Source: Rhodopirellula sp. SM50
GTDB taxonomy: Bacteria; Planctomycetota; Planctomycetia; Pirellulales; Pirellulaceae
Length of the DNA: 64,000 bases
Assembly (NCBI RefSeq): GCF_002289565.1
Contig: NZ_NTFY01000015.1
Span: 62,001 to 126,000 of the forward strand
Reading direction: 5' to 3'
Shown here one piece after another: positions 7,960-15,527 of this stretch (the stretch's first letter is position 1; every line of letters starts with the position of its first letter). Both the position numbers and the translations under genes were made by a program. The notes below the pieces were generated by a model. It was not told the DNA's origin, made no database searches, and saw nothing but the letters and a program-made list of their open reading frames with translations.

Positions 7960-9167
7960 AGATTCTGCTGGTTGACGATGAAGAACGCGCCGTCCGTGGC
8001 GTTTCGCGATGGATCGCCGGCGAGATTGGGCAGTGGGAGGTCGTCACCGCTGCCTCCGGCGCCGATGCACTGCGACTGTTGGAATCCGGTGATTTCAACG
8101 TGATTGTCAGCGAGATGCGGATGACGGGCATGGACGGCGCCGAATTGCTAAGCCTGGTCGAGCAGCGTCACCCGGACGTGTTCCGAGTCGTCTTGTCGGG
8201 TCAGGCAGACCGCGACACCGTGCTCAGTGCGGTCCAACCGATGCACCAGTTTCTGTCCAAGCCCTGCGACCTGAACGTCCTGATCGATGTCATCAAGCAG
8301 GCTGAGACCTTTCAAGCCACCATCGCCTCGGCCGCGGTCTTGGATGCGATCGGCCAAGCGAACGGATTGCCGTCGGTTCCGGGGATCGTCAGCGAGATCA
8401 ATGAGGCCTTGGCGAGCGAGAATTGGAACACGCAATCGATCGCCAACATCATCAAGAAAGATCCGTTGCTGAGCGCCAGAATTCTGCAGGTCGCCAATTC
8501 GGCGATCTTCGCACTGCCGCACCCTGTCCTGGACGTGGTGCAAGGCGTTTCCCTGGTCGGTGTGGAAGTGATCCAGGGTCTGGCCATGTCTCAAGCGATT
8601 CAGTTACGCAACGTCAAAGACTCCGCACTCCTGTCGACCAACGCCCTGTTTGATCATTCGTTTCAGGTTGCCGTGCTGGCGAAGACCTTCTCCCGACGCG
8701 TGCTCCAAGGCGAGGACACCTGCGCCTCGGTGTTCAGCGGTGCCCTGCTGCACGACATCGGAAAACTGATCCTACTGGATGCCTTCCCCGACCAATACTC
8801 AAGACTCTTGTCGGTCTCCGCCGCGGAACACCGCCCCTTGTGGGAATTGGAGCTCGACCAACTCGGTGCGACGCACCAAGGCGTCGGCGCGTACCTGCTG
8901 GCGCTGTGGGGCGTACCGGCCGCGATCGTCGAAATCGTTGCGTCCCACCACAGTTTCGAGGTCTGTTCGCGGCGAAACCTCCCCTGCCAAGTCGTCTACG
9001 CCGCCAATTGGCTGTGCAACGGCGGCGATGAAGAGCTGATTGAACGGGAGCTGGAATCGGCAGATCACACCGAGCAGGCTGACCTGTTTGCGAAGCGTTT
9101 GTTGAGTTGGAAGAGCGACGCACTTGAACACGCCGAGATGGCATCACCAACAAGGAATAACCGATGA
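7956..9167 (+). CDS. Receiver-HDOD protein with Glu in place of phosphoacceptor Asp
   Basis: 403 residues from the ATG at 7956, which overlaps the upstream TGA; an earlier in-frame start would sit inside the kinase gene. The receiver (1-120) keeps the acidic pair D7/D8, a Ser at the Thr/Ser switch position (VVLSGQ) and the Lys (FLSKPCD). The phosphoacceptor position is Glu53 (VIVSEMRMTGMDG; codon GAG), so the domain should not be phosphorylated and may mimic the active form. Residues about 140-340 form an HDOD domain (LPSVPGIVSEINEAL, KKDPLLSARILQVANSA, LLHDIGKLILLDAF), a non-catalytic HD relative seen in signalling proteins. Stop overlaps the next start. Confidence 0.9.
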   Translation: MKILLVDDEERAVRGVSRWIAGEIGQWEVVTAASGADALRLLESGDFNVIVSEMRMTGMDGAELLSLVEQRHPDVFRVVLSGQADRDTVLSAVQPMHQFLSKPCDLNVLIDVIKQAETFQATIASAAVLDAIGQANGLPSVPGIVSEINEALASENWNTQSIANIIKKDPLLSARILQVANSAIFALPHPVLDVVQGVSLVGVEVIQGLAMSQAIQLRNVKDSALLSTNALFDHSFQVAVLAKTFSRRVLQGEDTCASVFSGALLHDIGKLILLDAFPDQYSRLLSVSAAEHRPLWELELDQLGATHQGVGAYLLALWGVPAAIVEIVASHHSFEVCSRRNLPCQVVYAANWLCNGGDEELIERELESADHTEQADLFAKRLLSWKSDALEHAEMASPTRNNR

Positions 9168-10384
9168 GCAATCAAAAGATCCTGTTCGTTGACGACGATG
9201 AAAAGCTGCTCGGCGGTATCATGCGCCAACAGGGCGACGATTTTGATCTGACCACCGCGCTCGGTGGCGAAGAAGCGCTTCAATTGATCGAACGTGACGG
9301 CCCCTTCGCCGTGGTCGTCTCCGACATGCGTATGCCGGCGATGAACGGCATCGAATTACTCAAACGCATCCGCGAACGGTCACCCGATACCGTTCGTATC
9401 ATGTTCACCGGATTCGCCGAACTGGACTCGACCATCGAAGCGATCAACGAAGGGCACATCTTTCGTTTTCTCGCCAAGCCCTGCAGCGAGCGAGACTTGG
9501 CCACGGCGCTCAAAGCCGGACTCCGCCAACACGCCCTGATCGAGGCCGAACGCGAACTGGTCGAAGGCACGCTGCACGGAAGCGTCAAGGTTCTCAGTGA
9601 AGTGCTGGCGTTGGTCAGCCCACTGGCGTTCGGCCAATCCACGCGTGTTCGCGCGATCATCGACGGGATCTTGAAACGGGTGCCGATCGAAGACCAATGG
9701 CAATTGGAAATCGCCGCGATGCTGTCGTCGCTCGGCTGCGTCACCGTCCCGACCGATGTGCTGGAAGCGATCTTTGACGGCGCAACCGTCTCGGCCGACG
9801 AAGAGAAACAGTTTGCCAAACATCCCAAACTGGCTGCCGACCTGATCAAGACGATTCCGCGGATGGAACACGTTTCCAAAATCATCCGTCTGCAAAACGT
9901 CGATCACGGCGTGCCCTCGGTCGATGGCGTCCCGGTCCCGTTGGAAAGCCGGGTCTTGAAACTGGCGATCGACTTTGACCTGAAAGAACGCTTCTGCGAA
10001 AGCCCGCTCCACGCACTCAACGAACTCAGAGAAAACCGACGTGCCTACGAGCCGAAATTCTTCGCGGCGTTGGAGGACTACGTCAAACGCGAACGAAATT
10101 TCAAACATGTCAAACTGAGCGTCCATGAAGTCGTCCAGGGCATGGTGCTGGCCGAAGACATTCGCAACCAGACCGGGACCTTGCTGATGAGCAAAGGCCA
10201 TCGCTTGTCCGGCTCGGCGATCCGTCTGTTGGAAAACTACTACAAGAAAAAAATCCTCAGCGGACCGCTCAAGGTGATCGTGCGGAGCGAGCCGGACGAG
10301 GTCGAAAACGCCCCCCCCACGACCGCCGGACAGACGCCCGAAATCCCTCTGCCGCACGTGGACGTCACGTTCGCAGACGGCTGA
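9164..10384 (+). CDS. Response regulator with degenerate HD-GYP-type domain
   Basis: 406 residues. Canonical receiver (1-125): D10/D11/D12, phosphoacceptor D54 (VVSDMRMPAMNG), T82, K105. A helical linker leads to a domain (about 140-300) aligned with HD-GYP phosphodiesterases, but where the HD should stand the protein reads IAAMLSSLGCV, and the GYP loop is NVDHGVPSVDGVPVP. The metal ligands are missing, so c-di-GMP hydrolysis is unlikely; a binding or scaffold role is more plausible. C-terminal part (320-375) is a small beta domain that often follows HD-GYP modules. Last gene of the redB operon; its ATG overlaps the upstream stop. Confidence 0.85.
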   Translation: MSNQKILFVDDDEKLLGGIMRQQGDDFDLTTALGGEEALQLIERDGPFAVVVSDMRMPAMNGIELLKRIRERSPDTVRIMFTGFAELDSTIEAINEGHIFRFLAKPCSERDLATALKAGLRQHALIEAERELVEGTLHGSVKVLSEVLALVSPLAFGQSTRVRAIIDGILKRVPIEDQWQLEIAAMLSSLGCVTVPTDVLEAIFDGATVSADEEKQFAKHPKLAADLIKTIPRMEHVSKIIRLQNVDHGVPSVDGVPVPLESRVLKLAIDFDLKERFCESPLHALNELRENRRAYEPKFFAALEDYVKRERNFKHVKLSVHEVVQGMVLAEDIRNQTGTLLMSKGHRLSGSAIRLLENYYKKKILSGPLKVIVRSEPDEVENAPPTTAGQTPEIPLPHVDVTFADG

Positions 10385-10395
10385 TCTCAATCCAT

Positions 10396-10738
10396 CATCA
10401 GCCGCTTGGCGCCAGCCTGCGGGGTAACGCTGTGAAGCATTTCCCCATGTGTTTCTTGAGGTTTTAGCGGCAGGGCGCGAGCCCTCCGGTTCTTCATCTC
10501 TGCCACAACACCGGAGGGCTCGCGGGCTGTCGATTTAGTCGGGATCTGCTGGGGGAATGGTGAGCCGCCGGCCGTAAGGCCTCGGGCAATGTCGGATTGC
10601 CCGGCCGCTCACGCGTCACGGCTCACAAAATCGACAGCCCGCTCGCGCCCTACCGCTAAAAAATGCTTCACAGCGTTACCTGCCGGGGCCGCGCATCGCC
10701 CCGATCACCGCCCGGACGCTGGCGTGAACCGGCTGATC
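10396..10738. repeat. Palindrome family ATCAGCCG split by a nested element
   Basis: Left half (10396-10422, ATCAGCCGCTTGGCGCCAGC) and right half (about 10711-10738, CGGACGCTGGCGTGAACCGG followed by CTGAT) are the two arms of the palindrome seen intact at 52550-52620 and in tandem at 43383-43882. Here the arms are separated by the 258-bp element at 10423-10680. No gene is seen in 10385-10796. Confidence 0.75.
10423..10680. repeat. Element with 18-bp terminal inverted repeats, long copy
   Basis: Outer arms GGTAACGCTGTGAAGCAT (10423-10440) and ATGCTTCACAGCGTTACC (10663-10680) are perfect inverted repeats. Inside are the AGCGGCAGGGCGCGAGCCC arm pair (about 10466 and 10636-10658) and, innermost, the GTGAGCCG palindrome (10560-10626). 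The same outer arms bound shorter copies at 15293-15428 and 54811-54945. No open frame: resembles a REPIN or MITE rather than a coding transposon. Confidence 0.85.
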
Positions 10739-10796
10739 TCTATCGAAAAGCCGACGAATTTGGGGAGCGTCAAACGCCAGAGCGAGCCGGTTGCGG

Positions 10797-13058
10797 ATGC
10801 GTTACAATGAACGCCCCGCCTCCGCTTCACCCCGCCCCCGAAGACTTGGTGCAACCACCGTGCCTTGCTCCAGCCTCAACCGTGCATTCGTCTTGACGAG
10901 CGCCGTCGTGACCTTGGCCTGTTTCAACAACGGCATCAGTCCGGCGGCAGAGAAAGACGCGGAATCGATCGAGTTTTTTGAACGCAAGATCCGTCCGGTT
11001 CTGGTCGCCCGCTGCTACGAATGCCACTCCTCCGATGCCGACTTGGTCCAAGGCGGACTCCGTGTCGATGATCCCCAAGCGATGCTCCGCGGCGGCGATT
11101 CGGGGTCGGCGATTTCGCCCGGCCAACCCGCCGCCAGCATGTTGCTTGCCGCGTTGCGTTACGACGGGATGGAAATGCCGCCGGACGAGCCGTTGCCGGA
11201 AAACGTGATCCGCGATTTTGAACAATGGATCGAGCGGGGCGCCGTGATGCCGGAGGCTTCCGCGACAGACGTCCCGCACACCGAAGCGGCCGACGAACCG
11301 GAAATCAACTGGGAACGGGCCAGACAGTTTTGGGCCTTCCAGCCGCCCGTCCTGCATCACCCCAGTGAGATCGCCGGTGATGAAGGGGCCGGATCGTCCT
11401 GGGCGGCAAACAAACTGGATCGGTTCGTCTTCGCCAGACTTTCGCAGCATGGGCTCTCGCCCAATCCGCCGGCATCCAAACGGACCTGGTTGCGGCGTGT
11501 CAGTTTTGATCTGACCGGGTTGCCGCCGACGATCGAAGAGGTGGAAGCATTCCTGGCCGACAATCGTCCCCAAGCCAAACTCCGTGTCGTCGATCGACTG
11601 TTGGCTTCACCCCAACACGGTGAACGATGGGCTCGCATCTGGCTGGACGTCGCTCGTTATGCCGAAGACCAGGCGCACATCGTTGGCAACAATGATTCGC
11701 TGACCTATCCGAACGCCTACCTGTACCGCGATTGGGTTATCCACGCGTTGGCCAACGACATGCCGTATAACGATTTCGTCAGGGATCAATTGGCGGCCGA
11801 TCTGCTTCATCCCGGTGCCCCGGAACGCCATGTGGCACTCGGTTTCCTCGGACTCGGCCCCAAGTACTACCGTCGCAACGACCCGGAGGTGATGGCCGAC
11901 GAATGGGAAGATCGCATCGACACCGTATCGCGTGGCTTGCTGGGGCTGACCGTCGCCTGTGCACGCTGCCACGACCACAAATACGATCCCGTCCCGACGG
12001 CGGATTACTACGCCTTGGCCGGCGTGTTTGCCAGCACCGAAATGTTCAATCGGCCGCTCGATGAGTCCGTCGAAACCAACGGCCCCCAAGCGAAAAAACC
12101 GCAAGACGCCGTGCACATCGTGCGTGAAGGCAAACCACAAGATTTAAAGGTGATGATCCGCGGGGACGCCAAACGTCTCGGCGATACCGTCCCACGCGGT
12201 TTCTTGACCGTGCTCACAACGCCCCAGACCGAGCCTGCCGCGGCCGGCGCATTCAGCAACGGCAGCGGCCGGGCGGCGCTGGCCGACGCGATCGCTGATT
12301 CGTCCAATCCGCTGACCGCCCGCGTGATCGTCAATCGGGTTTGGCACCAATTGATGGGCGCGCCGATCGTCGCCACACCGAGCAACTTCGGTTCGCTCGG
12401 CGGACGCCCTTCCCACCCGTTGCTGCTGGATGACCTGGCGGTTCGATTCATGAACGCCGGATGGTCGCTGAAGTGGTTGCAGCGGGAAATCGTTCTGTCG
12501 GCCGCCTACGGACAAAGCAGCGAAATCGATCCGGTTCAGTCCGAGACCGATCCGGACAATCAATGGCGTTGGCGGATGCCGCGACGACGGTTGAGCCTGG
12601 AAGCCTATCGCGACGCCATCCTGTCCGCCTCGGGTGGACTCGACACCAAAATCGGCGGCCGATCGATCGATCCCCAACAGACCTCGACGGGACGCCGAAC
12701 CGTTTACAGCGAAGTCAGCCGATTAGACTTGAGCCCCATGCTGGCGCGGTTCGATTTCCCGGACCCTAATGCACACAGCCCCGGCCGCCACGAAACCACC
12801 ACTCCCTTGCAGAAACTGTTTCTGCTCAACAGCCCGTTCCTGATCCACCACGCGTCGACGTTGGCCGAACGAATCCGAACCGCCCGCCCGACCGATCCCC
12901 AGCGGATCGCGTTTGCCTGGCAATTGCTCTACGGAAGAATGCCCACTGACGAAGAACGCGAGCTTGCCGAACGCTATGTCGCCGACGGCAGCCGAGAACG
13001 CTGGAACGGCCTCGCACAGACGCTGTTGATCAGCAACGAAATGTTCATGTTGGATTGA
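10797..13058 (+). CDS. Planctomycete cytochrome c / DUF1549 / DUF1553 protein
   Basis: About 753 residues from the ATG at 10797; a GTG at 10860 nearer the hydrophobic signal (FVLTSAVVTLACF) is an alternative. After export comes a planctomycete-type cytochrome c domain with one haem motif, RCYECH, and a distal Met in DGMEMPPDEPL. Then DUF1549 (about 190-400; SFDLTGLPPTIEEVEAFL, WLDVARYAED, CARCHDHKYDPV, a second CxxCH) and DUF1553 (about 485-750; NPLTARVIVNRVW, FNAGWSLKWLQRE-like segment, LLNSPFL). Such proteins are very numerous in planctomycetes and occur next to DUF1501 genes, as here. Function unproven; a role in degrading complex sugars is often proposed. Typical length. Confidence 0.93.
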   Translation: MRYNERPASASPRPRRLGATTVPCSSLNRAFVLTSAVVTLACFNNGISPAAEKDAESIEFFERKIRPVLVARCYECHSSDADLVQGGLRVDDPQAMLRGGDSGSAISPGQPAASMLLAALRYDGMEMPPDEPLPENVIRDFEQWIERGAVMPEASATDVPHTEAADEPEINWERARQFWAFQPPVLHHPSEIAGDEGAGSSWAANKLDRFVFARLSQHGLSPNPPASKRTWLRRVSFDLTGLPPTIEEVEAFLADNRPQAKLRVVDRLLASPQHGERWARIWLDVARYAEDQAHIVGNNDSLTYPNAYLYRDWVIHALANDMPYNDFVRDQLAADLLHPGAPERHVALGFLGLGPKYYRRNDPEVMADEWEDRIDTVSRGLLGLTVACARCHDHKYDPVPTADYYALAGVFASTEMFNRPLDESVETNGPQAKKPQDAVHIVREGKPQDLKVMIRGDAKRLGDTVPRGFLTVLTTPQTEPAAAGAFSNGSGRAALADAIADSSNPLTARVIVNRVWHQLMGAPIVATPSNFGSLGGRPSHPLLLDDLAVRFMNAGWSLKWLQREIVLSAAYGQSSEIDPVQSETDPDNQWRWRMPRRRLSLEAYRDAILSASGGLDTKIGGRSIDPQQTSTGRRTVYSEVSRLDLSPMLARFDFPDPNAHSPGRHETTTPLQKLFLLNSPFLIHHASTLAERIRTARPTDPQRIAFAWQLLYGRMPTDEERELAERYVADGSRERWNGLAQTLLISNEMFMLD

Positions 13059-13060
13059 TC

Positions 13061-14467
13061 ATGCACGATACATTCTCTCGCCGAAATCTCTTCCGTCGCA
13101 GCGGCGCCGGCTTTGGGTCGGTCGGATTGATGTCGGCCCTGGCGTCGCATCAGGTCCTTGCCGGCGATGCATCTGTCAGCGGTGGGCTGCACCACAGAGC
13201 GCGGGCAAAGCGGGTGATTTTCCTGTTCATGAATGGTGCACCGTCACACGTCGACACCTTTGACCCCAAACCGTTGCTGGCCAAACACGCGGGCCAATCG
13301 CCGAACGATCATTCGGTCGACAAGAAGAACCGCGCCGGCGGTTACATGCCGTCACCGTTCAAGTTTAGTGCCCATGGCGAGAGCGGCGTCGTGATGAGCG
13401 AGCTGTTCCCCAAGCTGGCCGATCATGCCGACGACCTGTGCGTCGTGCGTTCGATGCACACCGATGTCCCCAATCACGAACCCGGCTTGCTGCTGATGCA
13501 ATCGGGGCATCAACAACCGACGCGTCCCAGCATGGGGTCGTGGCTGTCCTACGGCTTGGGCAGCGAAAACGCGAACCTGCCGTCGTTCGTCGCACTCTCG
13601 CCGGGGCTGCCCGTCGTCGGCCCGCAACTGTGGTCCAACGCGTTTCTGCCCGGTCAACACCAGGGCATCGAGATCGACACCAATCATTCCGATATCGAAA
13701 AACTGATCCACAACATTCGGCACCCGCATCTGTCGCGTTCCGATCAACGCCAGCAATTGGATCTGCTGCAACAATTCAATCGGATTCATCGACAGCAACG
13801 CCCCGGCGAAGCAGCGTTGGAAACGCACATTCGATCGATGGAGTTGGCCTTTGAGATGCAGCGCGAAGCGTCCGAGGCGTTTGATCTTCAGCGTGAGACC
13901 CAACAGACGCGACAGGCGTATGGCGATTCGGAATTCGGCCGCAGCTGCTTGCTGGGCCGACGCCTACTCGAGCGCGGTGTCCGCGTGGTTCAAGTGTTCT
14001 ATGTCAAAAAGAACAGCAAGCAACCTTGGGACACCCACCGCAACAACAACTCCGGCCACAAAACGCTCTGCGCCGACGCCGATCGAGTCACCGCGGCGCT
14101 GCTCTCGGACTTGAAACGCCGCGGGATGCTGGACGACACGCTGGTGATCTGGGGCGGTGAATTCGGACGCACCCCCTACGCCCAAATCGACAAAGACAAA
14201 GATCCCAAGAAGGCGGGACGCGACCATCATCACACCGGATTTTCGATGTGGCTGGCCGGAGGCGGTGTGCGCGGCGGATACACGCACGGGGCGACCGACG
14301 ATTTCGGGATGCACGCGGTCGAAAAACGAGTCCACGTCCACGACTTGCACGCAACCGTGTTGCACCTGATGGGGATCGATCACACCCGATTGACCTACCG
14401 CTATTCCGGACGCGATTTTCGCCTCACCGACGTCCACGGCCGTGTCGTCGACGACTGGTTCGCCTGA
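13061..14467 (+). CDS. DUF1501 protein, Tat-type signal
   Basis: 468 residues from the ATG at 13061, two bases after the stop of the cytochrome gene; a TTG at 13055 overlapping that stop is less likely. The N-terminus carries a twin-arginine-like signal (SRRNLFRRSGAGFGSVG). The body is the DUF1501 fold, related to alkaline phosphatase/sulfatase hydrolases: VIFLFMNGAPSHVDTFDPKP, VVRSMHTDVPNHEPG, DTLVIWGGEFGRTPY, DHHHTGFSMWLAGGGV, and a C-terminal LHLMGIDHTRLTYRYSGRDF. DUF1501 proteins are encoded beside DUF1549/DUF1553 cytochromes throughout planctomycetes and are presumed partners in the periplasm; the reaction is unknown. Confidence 0.94.
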   Translation: MHDTFSRRNLFRRSGAGFGSVGLMSALASHQVLAGDASVSGGLHHRARAKRVIFLFMNGAPSHVDTFDPKPLLAKHAGQSPNDHSVDKKNRAGGYMPSPFKFSAHGESGVVMSELFPKLADHADDLCVVRSMHTDVPNHEPGLLLMQSGHQQPTRPSMGSWLSYGLGSENANLPSFVALSPGLPVVGPQLWSNAFLPGQHQGIEIDTNHSDIEKLIHNIRHPHLSRSDQRQQLDLLQQFNRIHRQQRPGEAALETHIRSMELAFEMQREASEAFDLQRETQQTRQAYGDSEFGRSCLLGRRLLERGVRVVQVFYVKKNSKQPWDTHRNNNSGHKTLCADADRVTAALLSDLKRRGMLDDTLVIWGGEFGRTPYAQIDKDKDPKKAGRDHHHTGFSMWLAGGGVRGGYTHGATDDFGMHAVEKRVHVHDLHATVLHLMGIDHTRLTYRYSGRDFRLTDVHGRVVDDWFA

Positions 14468-14488
14468 GAAACGTGGCGGATGTTGAGC

Positions 14489-14699
14489 GTGGGATAGGCT
14501 TCCAGCCTGTCATCCCAGCCTCGACAGTGGGATAGGCTTCCAGCCTGTCATTCCAGCCTCGACAGTGGGATAGGCTTCCAGCCTGTCATTCCAGCCTCGA
14601 CAGTGGGATAGGCTTCCAGCCTGTCATTGCAGCCTCGACAGTGGGATAGGCTTCCAGCCTGTCATTGCAGCCTCGACAGGCTGGAAGCCTATCCCACTT
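14489..14699. repeat. 38-bp tandem repeat (five copies) closed by an inverted copy
   Basis: Units start at 14489, 14527, 14565, 14603 and 14641, each beginning GTGGGATAGGCTTCCAGCC and ending CTCGACA, with one or two base differences. An inverted copy (CAGGCTGGAAGCCTATCCCA, ending at 14699) follows the fifth unit, so the transcript of either strand can fold. It lies between the convergent DUF1501 and QueD genes and may end transcription both ways. The same core is a clean hairpin at 59939-59995 and 32195-32260. Confidence 0.9.
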
Positions 14700-14715
14700 G
14701 TTGACCGCGTCGCGC

Positions 14716-15192
14716 TTATTCGCCGACGGCCATCGCGGAATACGTCACCGCTTCTCCGCCGGTGGGGTCCAACGATGCTTCGGCGTAGGACTCGTCGGTT
14801 TCCCAGATCCGGACCTGACAGGCCCGCGCCCCGGTTCCTTCCAGCACGTCGGGGCACATCTCTTCGAGCAAGTACTTGGCCATGTTCTCCGCAGTCGGAT
14901 TGTACGGCATCACGAAGAATCGGCAGGGTTTGACCAACTCCAGTGCCTGACGGGCGTTGGCGTCGTCCTGGTGGATCAGGAAGCTGTGATCCCAATGCTC
15001 ATCGATCCAGCCTTTGACGCGCTGCTTGAGCACCGAAAAGTCGAGAATCCGGCCGACGTCATCCTGGACTTCTCCTTGGACGAAAAAATCCGCGACGTAG
15101 TTATGGCCGTGGAAGTGCTCGCATTTTCCGCCATGGCCGAACAATCGGTGTCCGGCGCAGAACTTGATGCGACGCATGATGGTCAAAGCCAT
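14716..15192 (-). CDS. queD: 6-pyruvoyl-tetrahydropterin synthase / QueD family
   Basis: 158 residues, usual length. Zinc ligands H15 (FCAGHRLFG), H28 and H30 (CEHFHGHNYV), catalytic Cys24 in the CxxxHGH motif, and a C-terminal E in RIWETDESYAEA that binds the pterin ring. The family converts 7,8-dihydroneopterin triphosphate either to 6-carboxy-tetrahydropterin (queuosine/7-deazapurine route) or to 6-pyruvoyl-tetrahydropterin. The short CxxxHGH spacing is the QueD-like form, but no other queuosine gene is near, so the exact product is open. Alternative ATG at 15177. Monocistronic, convergent with the DUF1501 gene. Confidence 0.88.
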   Translation of the reverse strand: MALTIMRRIKFCAGHRLFGHGGKCEHFHGHNYVADFFVQGEVQDDVGRILDFSVLKQRVKGWIDEHWDHSFLIHQDDANARQALELVKPCRFFVMPYNPTAENMAKYLLEEMCPDVLEGTGARACQVRIWETDESYAEASLDPTGGEAVTYSAMAVGE

Positions 15193-15292
15193 GGGAAAAC
15201 TCGTGATTCGAAAAGTCGGGGGATTCGGACCGTGTAGCTTAACACTAACCCAGCAAGCAAGTCTTGCAAGGCGTCAACCATGGCGGCACTGC

Positions 15293-15442
15293 GGCAACGC
15301 TGTGAAGCATTTGTTAGCGGTAGGGCGCGAGCCCTACGGTGTTTTAGTAACCGAGAGAAACCGGAGGGCTCGCACCCTACCGCTAAAACCTCGTGAAACA
15401 CAGGAAATAGATGCTTCACAGCGTTACCCTTCCAGGGTAACG
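15293..15442. repeat. 18-bp TIR element, short copy, with an adjoining arm hairpin
   Basis: Outer arms GGCAACGCTGTGAAGCAT (15293-15310) and ATGCTTCACAGCGTTACC (15411-15428) enclose an inner palindrome (15314-15386) of the AGCGGTAGGGCGCGAGCCC family. Directly after, GCGTTACCC and GGGTAACGC form a further small hairpin (15420-15442), as if part of an arm had been duplicated. No gene in 15193-15527. Confidence 0.85.
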
Positions 15443-15527
15443 CATGAGACAAAGCACTCGTCTTCAGGCGATCCCGGCCCTCCGGATCGGCGCCGAAGAT
15501 CGGCCTGCGACATTCCAGGTGACGTGG

